Shown piece after piece: positions 11,221 to 23,266 of a stretch of 64,000 nt of DNA. The notes under the pieces are model-generated. The model had not been told where the DNA came from. It saw nothing but the letters and a program-made list of their open reading frames with translations, and ran no database searches. This DNA is from Eleusine coracana subsp. coracana (Eukaryota > Streptophyta > Magnoliopsida > Poales > Poaceae), in the NCBI GenBank assembly GCA_032690845.1, contig CM064417.1:39314432-39378431 (forward strand). The letters run 5' to 3'. The translations under genes and the position numbers were made by a program. Numbering within the stretch: the first letter of the stretch is position 1; each line of letters begins with the position of its first letter.

Positions 11221-11370
11221 TTCGGGGTGTTCTCTTTTGTTACTTACGATGTAGATTGGTCGTCAGCCGGTTGGGGGTCTCCCAGAGCGCTACTTTGTGA
11301 GGGCGGTGTGCCGCTCGAAGACAGCGGTCCGTGGAGTTAAGTCATCGTGAGCTTGTGTACGAGCTCACAA

Positions 11371-11384
11371 CACGATGGGCGTCA
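11371..11384 (-). other. Probable tRNA primer-binding site
   Basis: Directly after the LTR end (minus strand ...CCAACA) comes TGACGCCCATCGTG. It resembles the TGGCGCCCACCGTG-type sites seen in grass Gypsy elements, with substitutions. I did not match it to a specific tRNA. Confidence 0.4.
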
Positions 11385-11385
11385 C

Positions 11386-11962
11386 TGTTGGTGTCACTGT
11401 GCGCGAGCTCTAGTGTCACTAACAGAAAGAGTAAACATGGAAAGAAATTGCGAAGGATAGGAAACGGAACAAAAAGGCTATTCTCACGTATTCCCAAAAA
11501 GATTCGTCCCCTTACAAGTAAGTAGGGGTGTTCCTTTTATAGGCCCGTACTTAGGCCATATACAAATGATCATCTTGTCCCTAATTACCTACTATATTCT
11601 TTGAATATTCTATATAAAATAGTCATAAAGGATAAATTGGTTATTTGAGCACTTCTGGTACCCTTCCTTGCTCCGCATGCCACAACACGTGCTGGTGCCA
11701 CGTGTTGCCCTCTTCGCGCCAAATCTGTTCTTGATCTTGCCTGGCGCCCTATCCTTCGAAGGATGACGGCTTCATCCTCCGAGGACGCGGAGGTACCGCT
11801 CGAAGGGTCTTGGTTTTTCTGTGGCCTCCGATAAACACATGTACCTCGAAGTTATGGTTAATAATAATAATAAGGATAACAATGTATTAACTTTGACTTT
11901 TATTCGTAGCCCGACTTTGATGAATCCTCAAAGGGTGGCTTGCGAAGTGATCCCCCCTAACA
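11386..11962 (-). repeat. 5' LTR of the Tat-type element (boundaries inferred)
   Basis: The segment begins TGTTGGTGTCAC and ends CCCCCTAACA on the plus strand, so on the element's strand it reads TGTTAGGGGG ... CCAACA with TG/CA termini. It contains a TATA box on the element's strand and is followed by a primer-binding-like sequence. Length would be 577 bp. The following GCGAT (11963-11967) would be the target duplication, but its partner lies outside the window. With no second LTR to align, the edges are a judgement. Confidence 0.5.
11534..11541 (-). promoter_or_regulatory. LTR TATA box (TATAAAAG)
   Basis: On the minus strand the sequence reads GGCCTATAAAAGGAAC, a consensus plant TATA box, placed inside the LTR about 150 bp from its gag-proximal edge. 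Transcription of the genomic RNA would start about 30 bp downstream, near 11505. Confidence 0.6.
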
Positions 11963-13103
11963 GCGATGCTGCGAGCTCGCCCGAGGAGCTCCTACCCGCC
12001 ACGCGCTCGCCTGCCCGAGGCGCGTCCGCGTCGCCCGCCGTTGCGCGATTGGCCGCCGTGCGCCCGCCTCGCCCGCCGTGCGCTTGCCTCACACGCCGCG
12101 CGCTTGGCCAGCGTCGTCGTCGTCTGGGTAGGGTTAGGGTGAGAAGTCGGGTAGGGGCGGGGTAGAATAGTCCAGGGTGTGTTTTTCATTTTTTTTTATT
12201 TATTTTATTATGTTTATTCGGTGTCACTCATGTCGTTTGAAACGAATGGCTAACGTCTGGTTCGTTTTTCTCCCGCGATGGTAAAATCGTAAAATTTTAA
12301 AACTGATGATGAAATCGCAATTGGGCTTCAAAATCATGGCCAGAATGCTATTGTCCCTTACATCAACAACACGGGGAGTATATGTGTAATGAATCACTAA
12401 AAACTAATTCCTATAACATTTCGAGGTTGTTCGTTTTTATAGACTAAAAAGCTAAAACTAAACTTTAACCTAAATTTTAACTTTAGAGAAATGAATGAGA
12501 GGGTTAAAAGTTAAGCTAAACTTTAGCTCTAGAGAAGAAAAATGACTAAAAAAAGCGCTAAACTTTAGTTCTTCAAGAGATGATAAAATTTAGCTCAAAT
12601 TTTAAGAGCTAAACTTTAGGTGTGTTCGTTTTTTAGGGTCTAAATTTTAATGATATCATCTCAATCATTCCAACGTTAAATACATAAATTAAATATAAAC
12701 TCCCTCGTAAAAACAAACACCCCCTTCGTTTTAACAAAAAAGCTCCCTATTGGACCTGAACACCAACACCAATCTCCCCTAACTACTTGTCCAAAAAAAA
12801 ATCTCCCCTAACTCCACATCCTATCCACCATCTTGCCCACCTTGCAAAACCTACGATCCAGATCGAACAGGAAGCCCCCCTTCGCGACGAAGCATCCTCT
12901 TCGATCACGGTGTCACATGTCTCTCAAAAAAATAAAAACCAATTAAAAAGTAGCTGAAAACGAAGAAAAACACCCGGAAATTACCAAACACGCGCAGCCA
13001 GAGCCACCGACCGGCCGATCGGGCGACCCCGGAAATCCACCGCAGCAGGGGCCTCCCAGATCTCGCCGGCGGTTGAGGCGACAGCGGCGGCGGCGAGGCG
13101 GCC
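11963..13103. other. Non-coding interval: GC-rich block, MITE-like sequence, promoter and 5' UTR of the SCYL2-like gene
   Basis: Bases 11963-12170 are very GC-rich with imperfect repeats of CGCCCGCCGTGCGC. I recognise no protein there. Bases 12180-12420 are AT-rich. A MITE-like repeat follows (separate entry). Bases 12730-13103 should hold the promoter and leader of the gene starting at 13104. I see no clear TATA box. Confidence 0.6.
12424..12720. repeat. MITE-like AT-rich repeat
   Basis: The segment is built of recurring CTAAACTTTAG / CTAAAATTT-type words in both orientations, with GTTCGTTTTTATAG near the left and GTGTTCGTTTTTTAGGG-TCTAAATTTT near 12622. The latter phrase recurs at about 49790 (GTGTTCATTTCATAGG-TCTAAATTTT), so it is a dispersed family. 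Ends and superfamily were not resolved. Confidence 0.55.
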
Positions 13104-14769
13104 ATGGCGCTGAACATGAAGACGCTGACGCAGGCGCTGGCCAAGGCGTCGGCAGTGATCGAGAAGACGGTGACGACGACGGTGCAGGAGGTGACGGGCC
13201 CGCGACCGTTGCAGGACTTCGAGCTGCTAGACCAGGTCGGCTCGGGCGGACCGGGGCTCGCATGGAGGATCTACACGGCGCGGCCGCGGGAGGGCGCGCC
13301 GTCGACGCCCTACCCGGTCGTCTCCGTCTGGGTGCTCGACAAGCGCGCGCTCGCAGAGGCCCGGGCGCGGTCGGGGCTGTCGAAGTCGGCCGAGGACGCC
13401 TTCCTAGACCTAGTCCGCGCCGACGCGGCGCGGCTCGTGCGGCTGCGCCACCCGGGCGTACTCCACGTCGTGCAGGCGCTCGACGAGACCAAGGCCGCCA
13501 TGGCCATGGCGACCGAGCCGATCTTCGCGTCCGTGGCCAACACACTTGGGTCCTTCGACAACGTCGGCAAGCTGCCCAAGGAGCTCAAGGGCATGGTAAC
13601 GCGTAACACACTTTTCATTTTGTTCGATTAATTTGCTGCTACAGGGGATGGAGTTTCTGAAATTGTTGATCTGATCAAAGGGCAGTAGCTTAATCATCGT
13701 TTCAACTTACCAGTAGTTACTGCTGTGCTCATTACTGGCTAGCAATTGACGGTGATTAATTTTAGTATGGGAGTGACGAGCCGTCAGTGGGGTGGAATTT
13801 AGGCTATTGTTACTTCAGAAGTGTTGTGCTATAAGATAGCAGGTGTATGATTTAATACGATTATTTATTTTCTAATGCAGCACTTGGTAGTGTCATAACC
13901 AGAAAATTCATCAAAGGGAGTCGTGGGTTTTGAAACTTTCAGTAATCCTTTATACTTTGGTTCGCCAATGTGTTAACTATCAAGTTTGTAAAGTTTTTTT
14001 TGTAATTGCATAAGTTCTAACACACTGATGTGTATTCATGTGTGGTTATTTGACCTCACTTTGTTAGAATTTCCCTGGCTTCTTGCCACTGTTATTTGGT
14101 AGGACTGTAGAAGATAATCAGGATTGTTTCTAAATGTTAGTGCAAAATGCCAGATTATTTCATTTTTTCACTATGAAAATTTAGTTGATGATGTACTTTT
14201 AGGAATGGGAGTTTGTCTGTTCATACCACTGGAGTCAGAAATATCATCAGTTCTGTAATTTATTTTTAGGTGTGGGGGAAGCCCCTGACTTTGATTAGTT
14301 TCACCGTAACATAAGATAGATGTTTTTGCTCAAATCCAAAAGAAAGGAAATTATAGTCGACTAGTAACAAATTTTAAAGGGCTAGCATCTGCCCACCTAT
14401 GTTGTTTCTCTGCTAGCTTATACACAATCCTAATATGGAAGGAAAAACAATTCCAATCTCAAAGTTCTGTGATTGTCTGCACGAGAAGTACTTGCTTAAT
14501 TTCTATCTATTCAACAGTCCATGATAATTGATGGGATATACAAAGCATGTGCATGTTTCTTAGCTGTACTGTGGTTCACTAATTTATTTCTTGTGTTCAG
14601 GAAATGGGGCTTCTGGAGATTAAGCATGGATTGCTACAAGTTGCTGAGACCTTGGATTTTCTTCATAACAATGCCCATCTTGCCCACCGAGCTATATCGC
14701 CCGAGGTTAAAAGACACCACCTTTTGTGTGCTTATAGTTTCTGTTTGTTTGTTTTTTTGTTATCGAATT

Positions 14770-14802
<33 letters not shown>

Positions 14803-17800
14803 GCAAGAAATCAAATTCCTGTCATGTGACCATTACCCTCTTTTCATTTTATTGCTCTCTTTGGGCATCTGTTGAACTTCTGTACTGATATGTAATATAG
14901 CTACTCTGTTTTAGCATGAAGGCCTCTTTGATGAATCTGAGGTTAAGTTGAGAAATACCATGCTGTGGTCTAGGCTAGCTGCAGAGTATATCATGTTGTT
15001 TTCTACCAGTTGCTAAACAAACTCGATTCTTGCATGCAAAAATGTTTCTCAAATTGGACTCACATATCGTGCCCTTCATGTGAAACCAATTAATATATAC
15101 CTTGGGTTTAGTAGCACATATATAAGATAGATACAAAGGATTATGCAGAATACCTGTCAATACTGTTCCTGCTTGAATTTGATGTTGCATTATTCCTATA
15201 TTGAAGTTTGTCACTTGCATAATCTTGTCTGTTGCAGACCGTCTTTATAACTTCAAGTGGATCTTGGAAGCTTGGTGGTTTCGGTTTTGCTGTATCTGCT
15301 GACCAAGCCACACGTGGTTTGACATCAACACAGCAATTCCATTATTCGGTTAGTAAGTAATTAGCAATTCATTATTTAAGGGGCTTTTAGTTTGCAGATT
15401 CATTTTGCCATTGTTTGGCATATTAACATATTTGTAGCTTCCCTTTTCCACAAGAGTTCATAATAGTGTATTTGGTTCCTAGTTTGCACATAGTTATGTA
15501 TGACATAGTTTTCTGGCATAGAATTTCTTGTAGGCACGAATTGATCTTTTTCACACCATATGCAAAAAACATAGCACTCTCATATGCTTACACAGGGTGG
15601 TTGCGTAGCATCTCTTTTGGCCGGACATTGTAGCATACTATATTATGCAGGACACAAACCTGTGTTATATTTTTTTTATATTAAGAAATAGTTATTGTTA
15701 GTAGGCATTTCAACACCCTTGCGCAGTCATGTCCCAACCATAGTAATTATTTTTGCTTATATAGAGCTTGTTTCTGAAACCTGCTTGTTTGCATTTCTGT
15801 TGTTATCACCATTTAATCTGCTTGTATATCTTTATCACTATTTAATCTGCTTGGTTTCTCCGTAGGACTATGATGTTGAGGATACAGCTTTACCTCTTCA
15901 ACCATCCTTGAATTACACTGCACCAGAATTGGTCCGAAGTGGAGATTCCAAAGTTGGCTCTGCTTGTGACATGTTCAGCTTTGGATGTCTGGCTTACCAC
16001 CTGATAGCTCGTAGACCACTTCTGGACTGCCATAACAATGTTAAAATGGTATGTGTTGAATCTAGGTGATGACATTTACTCAATCTAAGTGTTGTTCTTT
16101 TCACATCAATTCAAATGTTACAAGTATTTTCCCCTTTCAATTCTGCAAACAGACCATAATTTGTTCAGATTGCATCTGCATCCAGTACTTATGCTGATGT
16201 TTACCCCTTGTTCTTGCAGTACATGAATGCCTTGACATACTTAACAAGTGAAGCCTTTTCTAATATTCCCTCTGATTTGGTTGTGGATTTGCAAAGGATG
16301 CTATCAATTGATGCAGTATCGCGCCCTAGTGCTATGGCATTTACAGGTGTGTATCACCTACCTTTTCCTCATTCGAGACGTATCATATGCTGTGGGGTTT
16401 CTGGGTATGCGACTGGTGGGCCAAATCATTATCATTATTAACAATTTCATGAAATGTTTTCGGTAACTGTCCTTTTTTCTATTTGTTAGGCTCTTCTTTC
16501 TTCCGGGATGATACAAGGTTGCGTGCTCTTCGTTTCCTTGACCACTTGCTTGTATGTATTATCCTCACCAATTGTACAAAGTCCACAAGTTTCATTGCTG
16601 TGCATGCCAAGCTTTCTTCTTTGCAGTCTGAGAAATGTATTTGGCCTGCATATTTTAACTATACCTGTCACAGCAGCAACAGGAACATTGTCTGCTAAAC
16701 TGCTATCTGTTGAAAGATGCAAAAGAAATAATATGTTGGCTAAAGATGGTTCTAATTTTCATTTTACACTAAAGATGGCCCTAATTTTCAAGATATCTTT
16801 TTTCAGGAGAGAGATAATATGCAGAAGACAGAGTTTTTGAAGGCATTATCCGATATGTGGAAGGATTTTGACTCCCGAGTTCTTCGGTATAAAGTATGTT
16901 CAGTACTGTGAATAATTCTCTGCACTCCATATCATGCCTCCAGTCAATATTGCACACATGCATCTGCTCTAATCTAACTGTGAGCACCATTTGCTGATGC
17001 AACGTGTCGCTTCATGGAAGCTATTGGAGCATGCATATGATAAGTTAGATGTATAGATTTTCTTTTTCACCCTTAACATAATTACTTCTGCATACCTTTC
17101 AAAATGTCCAGTTCAGTCTAGCATACAGTGCTTCAGTCTTTTAATTGCTATTATGATCTAATCAGGAACAAATAGCTAATTTTTATAATTTTCTGAAGAT
17201 GTTTAGGTACTGGTAACTGAACATTGTGATATGGATCTAAAGAAAAGAATGTTTAAATTTTTGACTCCCATTGTTTCTTGCGTGCCATAGTACATTGTTC
17301 CATTCTAATATTACTCTGTTTCTTGCGTGCCATAGCACATTTTATCTGGTCAGAAGATTTAACTGTTTGCCTATATTAATTGTTTTCCAATCAGGTTCTT
17401 CCACCTCTTTGTGCTGAGCTGCGCAACATGGTTATGCAGCCAATGATTTTGCCCATGGTTCTGACAATAGCTGAATCTCAGGTCAACTTTTTTCTATTAT
17501 ATATCCTTTCCTAATACATGAAATTGAATCTTCCATTGAAGAATAATATAAACTTCCATCACCCCCTAACAAGTTATTAGGTTATACTGAGATGTTTATG
17601 ATAACGTAACAACTGCTTATATTGCTATTTCATGTTAATATTCTTGTTACTGTAGTAGAATTGAACTATGTTATGTTCTGTTATAATACTATACAATTTT
17701 TTGAGCATGTAGAGTTCTTGAATCAAAATGCACTGAGGTTACATTATGTGACTGTTTCTTTTCACATGTATTTGGTTTTGAAAAGTTATCTTTTGCACAG

Positions 17801-20540
17801 GATAAAGATGATTTTGAGCTTTCAACGCTGCCTGCCCTTGTTCCAGTGTTTACTTCAGCATCAGGTGAAACACTTCTTTTACTTGTGAAGCATGCAGATC
17901 TCATTATTAACAAGGTAATGGGGCTTATTTATTGAGTTATCAAGTGATTATATTATTCTTTTCGGTTATATGTATCCATATGAAGTGGTCCCGAGAGAAT
18001 ATTAGTAACATATAGTTTACTTGTTGGAATTTTTTTTCTCTCAAATAGGCTTTTATGACTAGATCTCTTTTGTTTTGCGAAGGCCTCACAGGAACATCTG
18101 ATATCACACGTGCTTCCAATGCTGGTACGGGCTTATGATGACACAGATCCAAGACTACAGGAAGAAGCTCTGCGACGAACAGTGCCACTCTCTCGTCAAC
18201 TTGACATTAAGGTTACCCTCAATATGTTTGCCAAAAATGAAGATTTATCATTCAATTTCGTTTTCTTGAGTTGATTGTTTGAATATTTCTGATTAGTGTT
18301 TTCTGTATGAATAAAACTTGTATGTCATTTACTCAACAAGGTTGATCTATATGCTTATTTGATGTTTTTCCCCCTCTTTCAGCTATTGAAACAGGCTGTG
18401 CTGCCACGGGTGCATGGATTAGCTCTAAAGACCACAGTTGCTGCAGTACGTATTTCACAAAAATTGCCCCCTTAATTTTTGGGATGCATTTATTATCTTT
18501 GATCACATCAATGTGCGTTAAAATATTGGAGTAGCCTCGCTAGTTCTCATGAAATGAAAAGCTGCTCTCATTTGTATTCTAGGTCAGAGTGCTCACACAA
18601 AAAAAAAGGATAAGGACCATGTGATTTTGAATACTAGCTTGTTATTGGTCCTTAGTCTCCAATCTGCTCTGACACCATTCACCGTCCTATTGATGTTAGT
18701 GGGCTTAAGACCCCTATTGCTGGTATAAAGCAGGTGTTAACTAAAATTTGTTATCTGAATTAATATTATTACTACATAGCTTTACAGATGCTGGTGTTGC
18801 TTCAATTGACCTTAGTTTTAATTCATTCAATGTGTTACTGTTTATCTATCTAATCATTATTTAAAAATATACTCATTTTCGTAATACTTGCTGCTTTCTT
18901 AAGTCATCCTGCCTTACTTTTTCAGGAATTTCATCAATCCGTACCTTTTATGGTGCTTCTCAGCTTCTTTTATGTTCTTATATTAGTTGTTCCATGCAAA
19001 TATAGGTTCGTGTAAGTGCGCTGCGCTGTTTTGGAGATCTTATCCCATCTTTGGACAAAGAAGGTATACTACAGATCTTAGAGACTATTCGGCGGTGCAC
19101 AACTGTTGACCACTCCGCGCCTACCCTTATGTGCACCCTTGGTGTTGCTAATGCAATTTATAAACAGGTTAGTTGAAGATATATTTGTTTTCTACTATCG
19201 CTAAACTATGGGCAGCTTTTCTTCCATGCAAATTGATTTGTCTTTTAACAAAACATTAATTCTTTTATTTTTTCTCCAGAATGGTGTCGAGTTTGCAGCA
19301 GAATATGTGATTCCTCTCATCTTCCCATTGCTAATAGCACATCAATTGAATGTACAACAATTTGCCAAGTATATGCTATTTGTCAAGGAGGTCACAAGGT
19401 ACCGAATAATATCTTGCATCCCACTCTTCATGTATCAATCAATATATCATCTAAACTACTACCTACTTTTACAGCAAGATTGAAGAAAAGCGCGGTGTGA
19501 CAGTTACAGAAAATGGGAGCACAGAAGTAAAGGCATCACCATCATTGTCAAATGGGATTCATTCTGCACCAACAATGTCAGGAGGCTTGAGACAACCTGC
19601 ACAAAAACCATCTGCTAAGGGCACCTCTGCATGGGATGAGGATTGGGGACCTACAAAGAAAACCAGTGCTCCATCTCTTTCTGTTGACTCTAGTTTGCAA
19701 ATAAAGCAACCCTCGGTAGACCCTTTTGACTTCAGTACTCAAACAACACAATCCACAACACCTCCATTAGATTTCAATACTCAATCAAAGCAACCGTCCG
19801 TAGTCTCTCAGGTTACAGCAGCTACAATCCCACCTGCACAGCCACTTCCGTCACTTAAATCTCTTGCACCCACTTCAGGATCTCAAACTTCTGATTCATG
19901 TGTTCCTGTTGACATTGAGTGGCCTCCTCGGGCAAGCTCATCATCCAACTCGAATGCACTATCTGTTAATAAGGAGAGTGATTCTGGAAGGCTGTCTAGC
20001 GATGGACTTGATGATATTGATCCTTTTGCCAATTGGCCCCCCAAACCTAGCAGTGGCACGAGCATTTCAGCGATGGAGTTTTCATCAAGCACAAATCAAA
20101 GTTATTCTGGATCGAACACAGGAAACATAGGGCTTGTTGGTAGTGGCAATTCTCTGGGGCAAATGAAAAGCAACCAAATGAGTTGGTCCGCAAAACCAAA
20201 TACTAGTAATTTAATGGGCCTGAACTCAACTGGCAGCTATTTGAATCAGGGGAACTCATCTCTTGGGTTTGGAAATCCAATTGGAGGATTGGGCACAGCA
20301 CTCTCCAATCCAAGCAGTTCTAGTGTAGGCCAGAGCATGATGCAACCAAACTCTGATTTTGGATCACTGTCGCTGTTGAGCAACAGTGCTTCACATGGCC
20401 CACCCAAACTTGCCCCTCCTCCATCCGCTGCTGTTGGAAGAGGGCGTGGTAGAAATCAAGGTCAATCAGCACTCTCTCGATCATCACGGCCTCATTCGAA
20501 CTCTTCATCAGGACAACAGCCTATTCTAGATTTACTTTAG
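13104..20540 (+). CDS. SCYL2: SCYL2-like protein: pseudokinase with HEAT/ARM repeats
   Basis: SCY1-like 2 proteins act in clathrin-linked trafficking at the trans-Golgi and endosomes. Exons: 13104-13595, 14601-14705, 15238-15348, 15866-16048, 16220-16346, 16490-16551, 16807-16893, 17395-17481, 17801-17914, 18083-18211, 18383-18445, 19006-19167, 19280-19398, 19475-20540. All have GT-AG borders and matching phases and give 968 aa. The start is the ATG in GCCATGGCGCTGAAC. The kinase-like domain is about residues 35-340. The glycine loop is GSGGPG, the VAIK Lys is absent, HRD is replaced by HRAISPE and DFG by GGFGFA, so it should be catalytically inactive. HEAT-type helices cover about 350-610. 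The Ser-rich tail has DPFDF, two WPP motifs, DPFANW and a final ILDLL, similar to AP2- and clathrin-binding motifs (binding is inferred). Confidence 0.93.
14772..14803 (+). repeat. Compound T10-G22 tract in intron 2 of the SCYL2-like gene
   Basis: Ten T residues run directly into twenty-two G residues within the intron at 14706-15237. The length may be inexact because such tracts sequence poorly. Confidence 0.9.
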
Positions 20541-20860
20541 TAAGAGAGGTTTACCTCTTTTCTTCCTTCTGCAAATGTCAATGTGTACATCATGAAAATA
20601 TTCCTGTCATGCCTGTGGCGAAAGAGTACCTCTTGTCAGCTTGAAGGAGGATGACCTCGATTTAATGTCCAGAGAAACTTGTTCAAAGCCTTCCTGAGGT
20701 TACATTTCCTCTTCCTTAGGGTTTGGTTTGTGTAGTGAAGCCATCTTCAGAATGGTGGGACAGAAGAAATGTTGTTGTGTATATCTCTGCCCAAACTCGG
20801 CTGTAGACTTTAGAGTTAATGAATATAATCAATATGTTTCACGTTTGTGAAGTTTTGCGC
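20541..20860 (+). other. Probable 3' UTR of the SCYL2-like gene
   Basis: Sequence after the stop is T-rich, with AATGAATATAATCAATATG near 20818-20836, which could serve as the near-upstream poly(A) element in a plant 3' UTR. No perfect AATAAA was seen. Confidence 0.4.
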
Positions 20861-23078
20861 GTAGTGTACCACCATATTTGATGGCCTTGTAGATGGAACT
20901 TGCCTGTATATGTACAATTTAATTACTTCTCAATATCTAAGTAATTCTTTGATTCTGGAAAGGCTCGTGCTGTTGTAATTCTGTTGAAGATTGTTTCGCT
21001 GACAAATCCTTGCTTTTGTGATTGTTTTGCCGACAAATCCTTGCTTGTTGTGACTATCGCAAATGTTTTAAAGTGAATATGAACCTGAGTTAAAAATTCT
21101 ATGATCACGCTGACAGCTATCCTTATTTGGACTGTTTTGAGTTACAAGTTCTGGGTTCTGATTCCACGAATTGCTGACCTTACACAGAATGGTCATATGC
21201 TACAGTGCTTTCGTGACCCATGCGCTGGAGCACACCTGGCGTTTGAATTTGCTATACCATCATCTATACCACGGCGTTTTATGTGTTTCTTGTTGGATGG
21301 CGCATGGCAGAAACACTTCAGTTCACCCCTGTTGGGCACCCCATCAGCTGATAAATTCATGGCTCGTGAAAAATGGCAAGCTGGCATTCACTGCTACGCA
21401 TGATGTATGCATGCGACTACGAGAGATCATAAGCGATGTCTGTCTTGCTGTATCCCTCTGGCTCCCTCTACTCTCGTACTACAGATCATATGGGATGGAA
21501 GTGCACTGTCATATTCCTGAGGGCCTCACACTCGGACTGAAAAAGGCAAAACTGGGCGTTGACTAATGACTACTCCTTTGTACGTACTTACCACATTGTT
21601 GACGGGGAGGGGCGTATGGCAAACAAGTTGACAAGTAACTGCCACAAGGAAGAGAGCATCAAGTCAACCATCGAGCTCCGGCCGAACTGCGCGTGCCATT
21701 AATGAACCATTAGAATGCGATAGGATAGTCCCACATGCTTTGTCATAATATTTCTCAAGTTTTCACCGATGTTTCATGCAGCTTTTAAGGAAGTTGCATC
21801 CGAATAAAGCTTGCAAGAGTTTTCATCAGTCAATGGTGTTTTATCAGGTTTGATCCAGCTCATCACACTCGAAATATATTAGGGAAGTTACACTGGGCTG
21901 GGGGCCGGCTCTCCGGAAATTCATGGTGCAGTTCTGCAAAACACATAAAACCGTAGTTTTTTAATTTATATTAAAGTACTTTTGCGAGCTAGGAGTTTGT
22001 ACAAGAAAGACGCTATTATCGTAATGACGTGGACTACAAGTCGATTCTGAAAGAAGTGAGGGCCTTTTCACAAAGCAAAACTAATGCGGAACAAGAACAA
22101 TTGGAACGACCGGGCACGGATTGTAGGAGAGAAACGGAAAAGGGGTGGGTGACACAAACGCAGAGGCGCCTGATTTCGCCAGTCCCAGCATGCTTTGATG
22201 AGAGGTTAGTAGTAATAGTCACTCGAAAGACTTTCTCAAACTTCGATAGGTCGGGGGAGTCCACCTGTTTATCAGCAATACTGTTGTTTGTTTGAACACA
22301 GCAACTCCAAAGCTTGCCACTTTTACTTTAGTTCCTTTTGTAGTGTTGTGGCCCTGAATTTGTGGTGCCAAGCATGACAGAGGGGGAAGGAGTTTGTTGT
22401 GCCGCAACATGGATATACCCCAAGGCCAGAGAAACGCGCAGGAGGAGAGGCAGGCTGGACTTCACTCCCCGGAAGCCCTTCCTTCCCTACCGGAGTACCG
22501 GATCGTCCATGATTGGAGGGCCAAGATGGCAACATAACTGGCGTCAACTCCCTGCGAGCCCTTCAAGGCAGCAGCTCATCAGGTGCACGCATTCATTGAG
22601 AGAGATTCAACACCGCTTGCGACTAGACAAACAGCCATAGACTCGCGCACAGTGCTCGGTCATGAGTAGTGCGAGTACAGAGCGCGAGCAGTGTATGTGG
22701 ATGTTGCGTCGCCGTGCATGTGATCGACGCCAGAGAGAAAGAAATGGAGACAGAGGGGGTGGCATGACTGGGAGGAAAGTCACAACCGTAAGATCGATGA
22801 GGCCATCATGGATCATCCCCTTCTGTGACGGGTCAATTTTTGACAGAAAAGGAAGCAAGATGAGTCTGGATAAGGAGTTTCTTTCTAATCAAGCTAGCCT
22901 TCGACAATGGCAGCCCCACTATATACCGTCCTTCCTCTGACACGGGTCGTCTGACCTCCACACGTACACCAGCCTCGATCGGAGCCGTCCGTCCTCCCAT
23001 CCGACGGTTCTCTGGTCCAATGAGCTGGCAAGATTATGAAGTAGCTAAACATGGCCCCACCCCGTGAGCTGGAAGCAG

Positions 23079-23103
23079 CTGCAGTGCCGGCACGGCACTG
23101 CAG
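23079..23103. repeat. Perfect hairpin, 11-bp arms, 3-nt loop
   Basis: CTGCAGTGCCG, loop GCA, CGGCACTGCAG. The arms are perfectly complementary. No longer foldback around it was apparent, so I do not call a microRNA. Confidence 0.9.
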
Positions 23104-23125
23104 GGGAAGCTGACACCCATGCGAT

Positions 23126-23266
23126 CGTCCTCTCCTCCACCCGGCGGCCACGACGTCTGATGCCAACGCGCGCCCGCCGGTCAGCCACCTGTCGCCATAG
23201 CTAGCTGCGGCGCGCGACGAGAGGCCCACCACGTCCTCTCCTCCACCCGGCGGCCACGACGTCTGA
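23126..23266. repeat. Exact 35-bp direct repeat, offset 106 bp
   Basis: The 35 bases at 23126-23160 (starting CGTCCTCTCCTCC, ending CCACGACGTCTGA) recur without change at 23232-23266. The sequence between them is unrelated, GC-rich and non-coding. Confidence 0.95.

Larger units (their letters stand above)
1..11962 (-). mobile_element. Ty3/Gypsy LTR retrotransposon, Tat-type, degenerate, left end outside the window
   Basis: On the minus strand, right to left, the window shows an LTR, a probable primer-binding site, gag with a zinc knuckle, protease, reverse transcriptase with a YVDD motif, RNase H, a second RNase H and integrase. RT before integrase is the Gypsy order. The second RNase H, the long 3' region with tandem repeats and the extra gene on the opposite strand are known features of the Tat lineage. 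Only one LTR is visible: the first 185 bases do not resemble the right-hand LTR, so the other LTR should lie left of position 1. Stops and frameshifts interrupt gag, RT, RNase H and integrase, so this copy cannot move by itself. The lineage name is from domain layout, not from a tree. Confidence 0.85.

Noticed and set aside
12126..12142. Telomere-like GTAGGGTTAGGGTGAG
   Set aside because: Only about two imperfect units in GC-rich DNA, not an interstitial telomere array.
12943..13545. Long antisense and alternative frames in SCYL2 exon 1
   Set aside because: GC-rich shadow frames. The chosen frame alone joins the next 13 exons in phase.
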